A stretch of DNA of 64,000 nt from NCBI GenBank assembly GCA_958445065.1, contig CAUCQW010000013.1, positions 1 to 64,000 of the forward strand, read 5' to 3'. The notes beneath the pieces are model-generated. The model ran no database searches. It was not told where the DNA came from and saw nothing but the letters and a program-made list of their open reading frames with translations. The position numbers were made by a program, and so were the translations under genes. Shown piece after piece: positions 33,988 to 45,288 of the stretch (the stretch's first letter is position 1; every line of letters begins with the position of its first letter). The stretch comes from an uncultured Collinsella sp. (GTDB lineage Bacteria; Actinomycetota; Coriobacteriia; Coriobacteriales; Coriobacteriaceae).

Positions 33988-35475
33988 ATGGAAAATGAGA
34001 CGAGGGGCCAAGAGGACGCGGCCCAAGATGCAGCGGCGTGCGCCGAGGCCTTGGAGAGCCTAGACCGGTTTTCGCTGGACGAAGTTGCGTTTGACGAGAC
34101 AATCGTCGACATGCAGGACGCGGCGGGCGATGGCATACCGGATACGGGCGACGACGTCGAGGATGCTCGCGATGAAGCCGATGTCGAAAAAGGCGATGAC
34201 GAGGGCAATGGCCAACCGGAACCCAACGCGGGAGATGAGACCTCCCTGCTTGGCGACTTGCCCGTCGACGAATCGCTCACCCGCGAGCTCCCCGGCTTGG
34301 GCTCTGCGCCAGTCGTCGACGAGACCATCGCCATGGGAGATATTCCCCTGCCGTCCGCTCCCTCGGCACACGAAGCCGAGGTTCGTCATCGTAAGATGTC
34401 GCCCAAGCGCCGCAATCTGATGGTCGCCGGTGTCGTGGCCGTCGCGCTCGTCGCCGGCGGCGCGGGCTATGCGGCTTGGAACGGATACCAGCAAGAGCAG
34501 GCCGCCGTAGTTGCCGCAAACGCCCATACCATGATGTCGGTGCAAATTGGCGTACATGCCGCGGGACTCGACTGCTCCACCGGCTCAAAGATCCCCGTGC
34601 AGGTGAGTGGCCAGGACTCCGACGGCTCTTCTGTGAGCGAAACGCTCTACGTTGACGAGCACGGCCGCGGCATCAAACTGCTGCCCGGCGATTACACGCT
34701 CTCCATCGCTGCCTCCCCCATCGCGGCCGACGGCACCATCTATACCGTCCCGACCACCAAGACGCAGGTCACCGTTAAGAGCGATGGACAGGATTTAAGT
34801 GCCCAGGCTGCCTTTAAACTCAAGGTGCCTTCGGCCGACACGGTAACCGACGACCAGATCGATGCCGCCGCCAAATATGCCGAGGAGGGAGGCGCGAGCT
34901 CCGCCGCCACCGCCAAGGTGCTCCAGCAGGCGGCAACCGCGCGGCGCGACGCCGCCGTCAATGCCCTGAGCGCGCAAAAGGCACAGGCAGCCCGTGATGC
35001 CGACGCCCGTCACAAGGCAACCGACCTCTACCAGCTCGATATCCCCGTCGAATGGTACGGCAAGGTCGAGACTTGGCAAAATGGCAGCACGCTATGCATC
35101 TATCTTGCCGGCGACAGCGATACGCCGATTGTGACGCTCGTCGCGGTGCGCGAGGGCGAGAGCTTTACGCCCGATGAGGGCGATACGGTTTTGGGTGCGG
35201 CCAATCTAGGCAACGGTTATACCGTCTACGCCAGCGGCCCCGTCTATCCGTACGTGGTGCCCCAGACCATCAACGGGCGCACGCAGAACCCCGTGTCGAC
35301 CTATCCCATGGACACAGCCATTGAGCTTGTCGAGCTTACGACCGGCAACCGCTACACCTACAGCCAGATCAAGAGCGTGCTGGTCGGCAAAGACGGCAAG
35401 GCCGACGCTGCCACCAAGCTCGAATGCGACTACATCGCCCAGATTCTGCTGCCGAGCATCAAGGCCCAGGACTAG
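33988..35475 (+). CDS. Single-pass membrane protein with acidic cytoplasmic part, unknown function
   Basis: 495 residues. Residues 1-135 are acidic and low in complexity. A basic patch (HRKMSPKRR) precedes one transmembrane helix (about 146-167). The outer part has a beta-rich segment, an Ala-rich helix (about 290-335), and a C-terminal domain with repeated YP/YT motifs. No family is recognised. The acidic-Thr/Ser region plus single helix resembles the tails of the kinase-cluster proteins, so it could be a kinase substrate; that is speculation. Confidence 0.7.
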   Translation: MENETRGQEDAAQDAAACAEALESLDRFSLDEVAFDETIVDMQDAAGDGIPDTGDDVEDARDEADVEKGDDEGNGQPEPNAGDETSLLGDLPVDESLTRELPGLGSAPVVDETIAMGDIPLPSAPSAHEAEVRHRKMSPKRRNLMVAGVVAVALVAGGAGYAAWNGYQQEQAAVVAANAHTMMSVQIGVHAAGLDCSTGSKIPVQVSGQDSDGSSVSETLYVDEHGRGIKLLPGDYTLSIAASPIAADGTIYTVPTTKTQVTVKSDGQDLSAQAAFKLKVPSADTVTDDQIDAAAKYAEEGGASSAATAKVLQQAATARRDAAVNALSAQKAQAARDADARHKATDLYQLDIPVEWYGKVETWQNGSTLCIYLAGDSDTPIVTLVAVREGESFTPDEGDTVLGAANLGNGYTVYASGPVYPYVVPQTINGRTQNPVSTYPMDTAIELVELTTGNRYTYSQIKSVLVGKDGKADAATKLECDYIAQILLPSIKAQD

Positions 35476-35548
35476 CCGGGCGCATCATGGTACTCCCCAA
35501 CCGTGATGAAGGGGCCAGGAGGTCCTGGCCCCACAGATCCGTAGATGA

Positions 35549-36901
35549 TTAGGCAAGGAGCCACTTCCATGCGGGCACAGCGTGTACCACACCGTGTTCA
35601 CATGGAATATCGGCCTGTTCATCCATAGTAACGATTACCGACTCGCCAAGATCAAACTGGGCCATCGAGGCATCGAGGGCTGCAATTTCGCGTTCGCGCG
35701 TTTTCTCGCTTGCCATATCCACACTCACCTGAGTCAGGCTATAAGCCTGCATGAGAAGTGCATCCCCAGCCACAAAGTCAACCTCATGGCTTTTATTCTT
35801 CTCCTTGACCAGTAGGCGGCAGACCGAACCGACCCGCACCGCAGGAGTCCTTCTTCTGAGCGCATTGAACACCGCAGTCTCGAGCCTCTGGCCCTGGTCC
35901 AATGCCGATGCGGGAGAGAATGCTCCAAACATCGCAGGATCGACAGCGTAGACTTTAGACGCAGACCGCGTATTATTTGCAAGTGAACGCGTAAACTCCG
36001 GCACAGAAAACAGCAGGTAGGCGTCCTCGTAATACTCAAGTAAGTCGCTGAGCGAATTACGACTGACGGGTATCTGCCTGCTCTTGAACTCGTTGTACAC
36101 CTTGTTCACCGACAGCTCTCGTCCCGAAGATGCCATACACCGCGTCAGAAACAGTGAGGCCAAACGAGGGCTCTTGACGTCGTAACGCTCCACAACGTCC
36201 ATAGCGACCGTTCGCGACGCATATTCCTGTAGCAGCTGAATCGCGTCTGCGGGCGTCTGCTCAAGTGTCGCGATGAATCCCCCTCGCTCGAGATATCCGA
36301 CCAGATGGTGTCGGAGCAACGCTGCAGCGCTTGAGGAGAAGGGCGCGTTCGACTCAGGAACGCTCCCCGTCTTATATCGGACGTATTCCGAAAAACTCAA
36401 CGGAAAAAGCTCTCGCACAAGAGAACGGCCCCTGAACTCGCTCTTAAGTTCTGAGGACAGCATCTTAGAAGAAGATCCCGTCACGTAAACGGTCGCCTTC
36501 TCCGTATCGACCACGCGTCGCAGAAACGCACCCCATTCGGGTATTTCCTGGATCTCGTCAAAGAAAAGGTAGGCGCCCTCGCCTCGAGCAGCAGGATATA
36601 GTGCATAGAATGTATCGAGCACGTCCGCTAGTAGCGATGGCTCATACGGACGCAAGCGCTCATCCTCAAAATTGAAATATAGCATCCGGTCAAGCTCGAC
36701 GCCTTGGCCCTGAAGCCGCCGTATCTCCTGATACAGGCGATACGTCTTTCCACAACGACGGGCGCCCACAATCACATATACGATGTTGTCGCGCTTTGGC
36801 TCCTGCGGGTTGCCCAGATCAAGGTCGCGCTCAAAGACCTGCGGAATCCCCTGTTGCTCAAAGTCCTTTATTTTTTGAGCCACCAAGTCGTTGAATGCCA
36901 T
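35549..36901 (-). CDS. AAA ATPase with C-terminal DUF4143 domain
   Basis: 450 residues. The Walker A motif lies in VGARRCGKTY, Walker B in YLFFDEIQEI, and a sensor in VTGSSSKML. The C-terminal half has the nuclease-like DUF4143 fold (conserved E, D and K in EVDFV around 375). This AAA_14/DUF4143 family is widespread and scattered in bacteria with unknown targets. A perfect 24-bp inverted repeat sits 10 bases before its start codon. Confidence 0.88.
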   Translation of the reverse strand: MAFNDLVAQKIKDFEQQGIPQVFERDLDLGNPQEPKRDNIVYVIVGARRCGKTYRLYQEIRRLQGQGVELDRMLYFNFEDERLRPYEPSLLADVLDTFYALYPAARGEGAYLFFDEIQEIPEWGAFLRRVVDTEKATVYVTGSSSKMLSSELKSEFRGRSLVRELFPLSFSEYVRYKTGSVPESNAPFSSSAAALLRHHLVGYLERGGFIATLEQTPADAIQLLQEYASRTVAMDVVERYDVKSPRLASLFLTRCMASSGRELSVNKVYNEFKSRQIPVSRNSLSDLLEYYEDAYLLFSVPEFTRSLANNTRSASKVYAVDPAMFGAFSPASALDQGQRLETAVFNALRRRTPAVRVGSVCRLLVKEKNKSHEVDFVAGDALLMQAYSLTQVSVDMASEKTREREIAALDASMAQFDLGESVIVTMDEQADIPCEHGVVHAVPAWKWLLA

Positions 36902-36910
36902 AATTCTCCA

Positions 36911-36968
36911 ATCTTGCTCTCCTGCTAATCAAGATTATAACGATTCTTGATTAGCAGGAGAGCAAGAT
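36911..36968. promoter_or_regulatory. Perfect 24-bp inverted repeat at the AAA/DUF4143 promoter
   Basis: Arms occupy 36911-36934 and 36945-36968 (key ends ATCTTGCTCTCC and GCTAATCAAGA) with a 10-base AT-rich spacer TTATAACGAT. A partial half-site (ATCTTGATTAA) follows at about 36976. The size and symmetry suggest an operator bound by a dimer or a structured 5' leader. The following ~130 bases contain a GC-rich hairpin but no gene. Confidence 0.75.
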
Positions 36969-37108
36969 TATGCGTATCTTGATTAATGGATAAGCAAGTT
37001 TTCTATTAGTGGCCCCTCCCGGAGGATATCGAGCGGCCGAGGGGGCAGGCATGAACGCCTCTAGCCGAAAACAAAGTAGCTAAAAAAGCCCCGTCCCAAA
37101 TCAGCTAC

Positions 37109-37276
37109 TTAACGCCAGGGGTCGGCTTCGAAGAGGGGCTCGCGCTCGGGGCGACGATCGCTATAAGGATCGTAGCCGTCGTCATCCTCGTTCTCGGCAC
37201 GAATGTAGGGATCGGTGGGCTTTTTCGTCTCCCTCTTCTCGCGCAGGGGCTGCTTGCACTCGTCCTTGCTATCCAT
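37109..37276 (-). CDS. Short acidic hypothetical protein
   Basis: 55 residues, very charged (Lys/Arg/Glu/Asp), with DPYSDRRPEREP near the end and no hydrophobic segment. ATG 37276 has AAAGG 8 bases before it. No family is recognised; it looks disordered. Confidence 0.5.
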   Translation of the reverse strand: MDSKDECKQPLREKRETKKPTDPYIRAENEDDDGYDPYSDRRPEREPLFEADPWR

Positions 37277-37446
37277 GGCATGCACCTTTCCGTGTGGCTT
37301 GAATTCCATTCTTACACTATGACTGATTACGGCCATCGTAATGCATGGATACCGCGGGATGCGGTATCCAGAGCGCACACGTGCTTACGAATCGTCTACG
37401 CGTATCGGCGCAGACAGTGTATACATTGCTTTAAACCCAACGCAAG

Positions 37447-37481
37447 CCCGCCCGAGCGCACCTTAGGCACACTCGGGCGGG
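37447..37481 (-). terminator. Terminator hairpin of the second PTS operon
   Basis: CCCGCCCGAG / CTCGGGCGGG, a 10-bp perfect stem just after the EIID stop on the minus strand. The T-tract is weak. Confidence 0.65.
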
Positions 37482-37508
37482 TAAACATCGTCTTGAAACT
37501 TGCAGCAA

Positions 37509-38369
37509 CTAGCAAATCCCCGTCAGGCCAAGCACCAGGCCAATGATCATGGTGCCGATAATGATCCAGTTCACGTTGGTGTTCTTCTTGAGCAGCTTGA
37601 AACAACCCAGGGTGTACAGCAGCGGAATCAGGCCGATGAAGATCGTATCGAGATACGTCTGGATCATGACCGGATCGCCCTCGGGCATCGGAATTGAGAT
37701 CGCGCAGTTGAACTTAACGAACGAGGCAGCCATGGCGCCGATCATCAGCAGGCCGAGCGTGCTTGAGAGTTTGGTTACAATACCCATCAAGCCGCTCTCG
37801 TAGATCTTGGTGATGAAGCTCGAACCGACGCGATACCCAAGAACCGTCAGCACCCAACGCGTAATCCACGACGGAATGTTGTAAATGAGCAGAAACGCGA
37901 TCGGACCCAGAAGCGATCCGTTCTGAGAGCACAGCGCCATACCGACCGAGGCCGCGATAACACGGATAACGCCCCAGAAGATTGCATCGCCGATGCCCGA
38001 CATGGGACCCATGAGCGAAGCTTTGACCGAGTCGATCGAATGCGTATCGAAATCAGGCTCGGCCGCGTTCTCCTTCTCCATCGAGGCAACAAGGCCCATG
38101 CAGAACGTACCGACATTTGACGTGATGTTATACCAGGTCGAATGGCGTACCAGGGCATCGCGACGCTGTTCTTTATCCGGGTAGAAACGCTCGATGGCAG
38201 GCCAGATGGACCACATGAAGCCTGAAGCGCCTCCGCGAGCGCCGCCGCCGTAATGGGCAAAGACGTTGAACGAGTGGAAGAAGATGCCGCGCAGCATCTT
38301 ACGGTCTTCAGCGGAAAGATCCTTAGTGGAGATGCTGATCTTCTCGCTTGCGGTATCGGTGGTACTCAT
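37509..38369 (-). CDS. PTS mannose/N-acetylgalactosamine-family subunit IID
   Basis: 286 residues: N-terminal soluble segment with HSFNVFAHYGGGARGG, the EIID loop ASLMGPMSGIGDAIFWG, and a hydrophobic C-terminus. It differs clearly from the manZ copy at 25256, so it serves a different sugar. It overlaps the end of the EIIC gene by ATGA. It is the last gene of the aldolase-EIIA-EIIB-EIIC-EIID operon. Confidence 0.9.
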   Translation of the reverse strand: MSTTDTASEKISISTKDLSAEDRKMLRGIFFHSFNVFAHYGGGARGGASGFMWSIWPAIERFYPDKEQRRDALVRHSTWYNITSNVGTFCMGLVASMEKENAAEPDFDTHSIDSVKASLMGPMSGIGDAIFWGVIRVIAASVGMALCSQNGSLLGPIAFLLIYNIPSWITRWVLTVLGYRVGSSFITKIYESGLMGIVTKLSSTLGLLMIGAMAASFVKFNCAISIPMPEGDPVMIQTYLDTIFIGLIPLLYTLGCFKLLKKNTNVNWIIIGTMIIGLVLGLTGIC

Positions 38370-39192
38370 GCGAAGAAATCCTCCTCTTCGAGCTCGGCGA
38401 CGGACTGGGCACCAGCTGCGACGCCCGATTCGCGCAAGGCCTTAATCTGGTTGCGCAGGTCGAGATTTTCAAGGTCACGCAGGGCCGTAACGACCAAGAT
38501 CACTGCACCGACGGCGGCAATTGCGACCATGGGCATGTTGAGATATTGGAAGAGCACGAAGCCGAGCAGGAAATAAATTGCAATCTTGTTATCCCAGAGC
38601 ATGCGCAGAAGTAGCGCCATGCCCACGGCGGGAAGCAGGCCGGATGCAGCATTGAACCCGTTCAGGACCGCCTGCGGCACCATATTCATAAGCTGCGATG
38701 CCGGCTCGGCACCGACCCACACCGCCAAAAACGTCGGGATGGCGAATAGACCGTTCATGACTACGGCGCCGCCAAAATGGCAGATGAAGAGCTTCTTACT
38801 GTCACCCGAGTTCGCGGCCCAATCAATAACAGGAGCCCAGAAAGACATGAGCACGTTGAGAACGAGCGAGTAGATGATGTTCGCAAAATAGCCGCAGCCA
38901 CCGCGAGCGGAATCGCTACGCCCTGCTCCATGCCAGACACGACCACGAAGCACACAGCGAGCACCGTTCCTGCCACCGTATCAGCCGAAGTCGCACCGCC
39001 CACGTTGACGCTTCCGATGAAAATAGCCTGGAGCGCAGCACCGATGATAATGCCTGCGGTAACATCGCCAAAGATAATGCCCGCCACAAGACCCACGCCC
39101 AGGGGCTGGTCAATCATGGGCTGTCCAAACGCCCATTGGACGAAATAGCAGATAAAAGCTGCCAAATATGCCAAGAGCGCAGTCGTCAGCAT
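38366..39192 (-). pseudogene. PTS subunit IIC interrupted by a frameshift
   Basis: The first part (from ATG 39192, GGAGGG before it) reads a normal EIIC start: GQPMIDQPLGVGLVAGIIFG and IGSVNVGGATSADT. After AIPLAVAA the frame is lost near 38886-38894. The correct continuation (GYFANIIYSLVLNVLMSFW onward, ending at 38366) lies in another frame. Total length 827 is one base short of a multiple of three. One missing base near GGTGGCTGCGGCTA would restore a 275-residue EIIC. It is either a real inactivating mutation or a sequencing error. Confidence 0.85.
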
Positions 39193-39204
39193 ATCAATCC
39201 CTCC

Positions 39205-39702
39205 TTAGAGCTTTGCCAGCAGGTCGGAAACCTTGACCTTACCGTCTGTAACGCCGACCTGATGAAACACCGGCAGATCTTGCTCACACAGCTCGCGCGC
39301 TGCAGCCACCTCGTCTGGATTGAGCGTTACACCCGTTGTCAGCAGCACCTTGGCTGCATCGTCGCTTCGATCGAAGCGGCCGACATTCGCAACGTTCACG
39401 CTGCCGATCCTACCGGGAGCCCCTTTCACTAGTTTGAGTGCATCGGCGATGTTCCCAGTAAGGGCGAAGATGCGCATCTCGCCCGCACGCGGATCGTTAG
39501 CAATCTTGATAGCGTCGTCTATTGTACGGATGAGAAGCTTCTGCCCACTCGGGCAAGCCATCTTGAGCGTCGACGACTGGGTTTCATTTTGGGCCGCAGC
39601 GTCATTCGCGACTAAAATACCCTTGGTGCTCAGCTCCTTTCCCCACATGAGCGTGACCTGTCCGTGAACCAGGCGGTCATCCACTCGCAGCTGAACGATC
39701 AT
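39205..39702 (-). CDS. PTS mannose-family subunit IIB
   Basis: 165 residues. It starts with VDDRLVHGQV, whose His is the phosphorylation site of mannose-class IIB. GAAAGGAG precedes the ATG. It transfers phosphate from IIA to the sugar during uptake. In the same operon as a separate IIA, it differs from the fused EIIAB at 27030. Confidence 0.93.
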   Translation of the reverse strand: MIVQLRVDDRLVHGQVTLMWGKELSTKGILVANDAAAQNETQSSTLKMACPSGQKLLIRTIDDAIKIANDPRAGEMRIFALTGNIADALKLVKGAPGRIGSVNVANVGRFDRSDDAAKVLLTTGVTLNPDEVAAARELCEQDLPVFHQVGVTDGKVKVSDLLAKL

Positions 39703-39749
39703 TTCGTTCTCCTTTCGTCTTCGCTCCGCCCGCCAAAGCGGACCACTTC

Positions 39750-40172
39750 CTATCCAAAGAAATCGTCATCGGTATCTGTCGCCCCGCCTGCCCGCAGGAC
39801 CACACGCCGCATGGAGGTCGATGCCTGCGCGATTACGCTGTCGATATACTCGGGCGTGAACGCCTCGCCCGTAATCAGGCATTCGAGAATTAACGCGATG
39901 TTGAAACCGGTCACATGTACGATGCCGTGCTTTTCCGGCTGCATGGCCGTAACCATGTTGCAGACGCTCCCGCCCAAAAGATCGGTAACGATCAACGCAT
40001 CGTCCTCTGGCCTCACGCCATCGATAAACTCTGCGATCTGCTCATTGGGATCCGATTCGTCCACATAGCAATCAACGACGGTTATGGCGCTATCATCATG
40101 AAGCAGCACCTCAGCCACACTTTTGACGCCACTTGCTAGGCGTCCGTGGGTTGCAACTAAAATTTTCTTCAT
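39750..40172 (-). CDS. PTS mannose-family subunit IIA
   Basis: 140 residues. VATHGRLASGV has the phospho-His, and TDLLGGSVCN is the conserved partner loop. ATG 40172 with AAGGGG before it is chosen; the longer upstream frame runs into the aldolase gene. It lies 10 bases after the aldolase stop. Confidence 0.92.
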   Translation of the reverse strand: MKKILVATHGRLASGVKSVAEVLLHDDSAITVVDCYVDESDPNEQIAEFIDGVRPEDDALIVTDLLGGSVCNMVTAMQPEKHGIVHVTGFNIALILECLITGEAFTPEYIDSVIAQASTSMRRVVLRAGGATDTDDDFFG

Positions 40173-40182
40173 AGCACACCCC

Positions 40183-41070
40183 TTAAGCCAAAGGAGCCGC
40201 GCCATTGGCGAATACTCGCACGACATGCTCGAATGTGCTGCGCAGGCTCTCGAACGCGACTGCCGTCATATCGTGCCAATAGATCGGAGCATCCGGATGT
40301 CCCTCAGTCTTTTCATCAACCATGGCGCGCACGGCATCGCCGGCATATTTAACGCCATACGTGTAGTAGTTAATCTTGCGGATGCCGGCATTGATGGCAC
40401 GAGCGTAATCCTCGTCGGAAACACCGGAGCCACCGTGCATGACAAGTGGCACGTTCACACAGCTGCGAATGTCGGTCAGAACGTCAATGTTCAAATGGGG
40501 CTCGCCCTTATACAGGCCGTGCACCGTTCCGAACGAGCAGGCCAGGATATCGAGCCCCGTGGACTCAACGAAGTCACGCGCCTGGTCAGGATCGGTATAG
40601 ATGGCGCCCGCCTCTTCCGCCGTGGACCCAGCATCAGGATCGCCACCCTCACGCGACCCCATAGAACCAAGTTCGCACTCAAGGCCTGCACCAAAGTCGG
40701 CGCACATCTGGGCAGCGTACTGGGAAAGCTCAACATTACGTTCGTAGGAAAGTGCAGAACCGTCGAACATGACGCCCGTGAAACCGAGCTCCAACGCACG
40801 ACGAGCATAGGATAGATTCTCACAATGATCCAGATTCAGGCAGATATGCGCACTCGAGCGCTCAGCCAGTGCTGTAACCAGCGGAGCCACCACGTCAATC
40901 GGCACCAGCGACTCGTGAACCTCGGCATGCTGGATGATAATCGGATAACCTGTTTCCTCCGCCACGTCCACAGCGGCGCGGACGGCCTCAAGACTCGCGG
41001 AATTTACTGCAGCGACCGCCATATTGTTCTGTTCGGCGATGTTGCAGATATCTCTCATACTGACGAGCAT
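40183..41070 (-). CDS. Class II ketose-bisphosphate aldolase (fructose/tagatose type)
   Basis: 295 residues. Zinc and catalytic residues are LNLDHCEN (Asp/His), GTVHGLY (His) and MHGGSGVS (His with phosphate-binding Gly/Ser). ATG 41070 has AGGAG 5 bases upstream. It is the first gene of a PTS operon, so the imported sugar phosphate is probably a ketose or is converted to one (for example tagatose- or fructose-bisphosphate) and cleaved here to triose phosphates. Confidence 0.9.
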   Translation of the reverse strand: MLVSMRDICNIAEQNNMAVAAVNSASLEAVRAAVDVAEETGYPIIIQHAEVHESLVPIDVVAPLVTALAERSSAHICLNLDHCENLSYARRALELGFTGVMFDGSALSYERNVELSQYAAQMCADFGAGLECELGSMGSREGGDPDAGSTAEEAGAIYTDPDQARDFVESTGLDILACSFGTVHGLYKGEPHLNIDVLTDIRSCVNVPLVMHGGSGVSDEDYARAINAGIRKINYYTYGVKYAGDAVRAMVDEKTEGHPDAPIYWHDMTAVAFESLRSTFEHVVRVFANGAAPLA

Positions 41071-41139
41071 CTGTTCTCCTTTCCTCAGGCAGACCATCGC
41101 TGTTTGGCTTTCTCCAAACGCAACATTTTGCGAGTTCAT

Positions 41140-41275
41140 TATATTGCGTTTTGTTTTGCTTTGTTTCGGAATTGACGTCTGCTACCGCGAACGGTCGAAA
41201 ACCTGCCCCGAACGTTCGATATGTTTTGTTTAGAGTTGTTTTATTTCATTTCAGGAATTGTTGTTCTGGTAAAAC
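41140..41275. promoter_or_regulatory. Divergent control region with TTTTGTTT repeats
   Basis: Runs of TTTTGTTTTGCTTTGTTTC (41149-41167) and TGTTTTGTTTAGAGTTGTTT (41222-41241) flank CGAACGGTCGAAA and CGAACGTTCGAT (about 41190-41220). DeoR-type repressors often bind repeated TTTTGTTT-like sites. It lies between the aldolase operon and the DeoR gene. Confidence 0.6.
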
Positions 41276-41319
41276 TGAAGGTAACAAGCCTTGTCCCACA
41301 ACAAGCCCTGGGAGTTCTT

Positions 41320-42108
41320 ATGAGTGAACCACGTCCCTATTACCTGGAAGAACGGCAGGAAGAAATACTCGACTTACTCAATGCGAACAGCACTGTTCGC
41401 ATTGTTGACCTCAGCGAGCGCTTCGGTGTTTCGGAAGCGACCATTCGAAAGGATATGCGGGCTCTCGAAGGCAGAGGACTTCTCAGGCGAACCCATGGCG
41501 GCGCGATCTTACCGAACCCCAATTCTCGCGAACTTTCGTTTGAAGACGCTTCTTCGACGGCCCAAGACGAAAAACGCCGCATCGGTTACGCTGCGGCGAA
41601 AATGGTGCGCGACGGCGACACGTTCTTTCTTCAATCGGGAACAACAACGGGCTGCATGCTACGCGCTCTCAAGGGCCGCAAGAATCTCACGGTTCTCACG
41701 AACGACCTATCTCACGCGATACTTGCCGAAGAATTGCTGGTGGACAGCGAGGTCATTCTCCTGGGCGGACAACTGAGATTTGGCTATCACTACACACAGG
41801 GCAACGAGACTATCCGGCTGCTTAACGAGTACTTTGTTCCCACTGCTTTCATGGGAACCAATACCTTCTCGTTTTCAAAAGGATTTATGGCGCATCGATT
41901 GGAGCAGGCGAACATGGTGAGCGCCATCGCGAACGCTGCCGACCGACGCATAACCCTCATGGACTCATCGAAAATCGGCGTCATCGGCTTGGTTCACGCC
42001 CTTGACCTCAATGAGATTAACTGCCTGATCACCGACACCGGCGTCGATGCGGACACGAGGCAGCGACTTGCCGAGCTTGCCCCCAACTTGGAGATCATCT
42101 ACGCCTAG
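41320..42108 (+). CDS. DeoR/GlpR-family sugar-operon regulator
   Basis: 262 residues. The N-terminal DeoR HTH (RQEEILDLLNANSTVRIVDL, FGVSEATIRKDMRALEGRGL) is followed by RRTHGGA and a C-terminal sugar-phosphate sensor domain with GTTTGCML, TNDLSHAI, LGGQLR and DSSKIG. GGGAG lies 5 bases before ATG 41320. It is divergent from the aldolase-PTS operon, which it most likely represses until a sugar phosphate binds. Confidence 0.9.
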   Translation: MSEPRPYYLEERQEEILDLLNANSTVRIVDLSERFGVSEATIRKDMRALEGRGLLRRTHGGAILPNPNSRELSFEDASSTAQDEKRRIGYAAAKMVRDGDTFFLQSGTTTGCMLRALKGRKNLTVLTNDLSHAILAEELLVDSEVILLGGQLRFGYHYTQGNETIRLLNEYFVPTAFMGTNTFSFSKGFMAHRLEQANMVSAIANAADRRITLMDSSKIGVIGLVHALDLNEINCLITDTGVDADTRQRLAELAPNLEIIYA

Positions 42109-42140
42109 ACTGCCCGGCACATTCGACGCAGCATGAAAAA

Positions 42141-42170
42141 GGGGCGACGGGTAAATCCCGCCGCCCCTTT
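42141..42170. terminator. Bidirectional terminator between DeoR and clpB
   Basis: GGGGCGACGGG and CCCGCCGCCCC form a stem with a TTTGCTT tail on the plus strand and an AAAAA run on the other side (T-run for minus-strand transcripts). Confidence 0.75.
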
Positions 42171-42182
42171 GCTTGAGCTCAG

Positions 42183-44807
<2,625 letters not shown>

Positions 44808-44894
44808 GGAATCACCTCTCTTGGGGCGGCCGCCCTACGGGGCGGCTTCACGTTGTTCGAGAAGTATTGTTGCCAGCTTTGCGCGATCTTATAC

Positions 44895-44921
44895 ACAAAT
44901 CTAAGTCTCTATATATAAGAT
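44895..44921 (-). promoter_or_regulatory. Heat-shock operator of clpB
   Basis: AAATCTAAGTC (44895-44905), 5 bases, ATATAAGATTT (44911-44921). The two outer half-sites are identical, with the same spacing, to those upstream of dnaK (55819-55845). An extra half-site ATCTTATA lies at 44884-44891. The likely ligand is HspR, encoded at 51414. Confidence 0.8.
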
Positions 44922-44985
44922 TTTCTGAGTGACTGAAAGATAGGACTTGAGAGTGTCGGTCCGGCGCGACCGTGGAACCCAACTG

Positions 44986-45120
44986 TCTCAATCTGTAACA
45001 TCTGGCAGCCCTTTTCGGTCCCAGGTGTTACAGATTGAGATGGAGCGCGGAGCCCCGCCCAAAAATCTCAATCTGTAACACCAGGCCCGCTTTTAACAGC
45101 CCAGCTGTTACAGATCGAGA
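44986..45120. repeat. Family B palindrome array, locus 1 (2 units of 80 bp)
   Basis: Forward TCTCAATCTGTAACA starts at 44986 and 45066. Inverted partners (TGTTACAGATTGAGA type) start at 45026 and 45106. Orientation alternates every 40 bp. The sequence between arms is not conserved. Family C follows immediately. The gap 44808-45288 otherwise has only the clpB control region. Confidence 0.85.
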
Positions 45121-45127
45121 CAAACGG

Positions 45128-45163
45128 AACCACCACAAAGGGGACAGGCACCTTTGTGTTGGT
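45128..45163. repeat. Family C hairpin (ACCACCACAAAGG)
   Basis: AACCACCACAAAGG pairs with CCTTTGTGTTGGT around GGGACAGGCA. Related copies are at 46011-46049, 47491-47524 and 47765-47802, with a half copy at about 48650-48672. Confidence 0.75.
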
Positions 45164-45288
45164 CCACATCAACATCGAGCTCGCTCCTAATATCCGTTAT
45201 TCCTGCTCGTATTGAGGTTAAAATGAACTGTGATTAAAGCATATTCATTTCTCTCGTTCTTGATAGCTCTTCGTCTCAAGGAGCAGAT

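Noticed and set aside
36970..37108. A riboswitch-like GC hairpin (GGCCCCTC..GAGGGGGC)
   Set aside because: No match to fluoride, TPP, SAM, cobalamin or other riboswitch cores that I can recognise, and no gene directly downstream on that strand.
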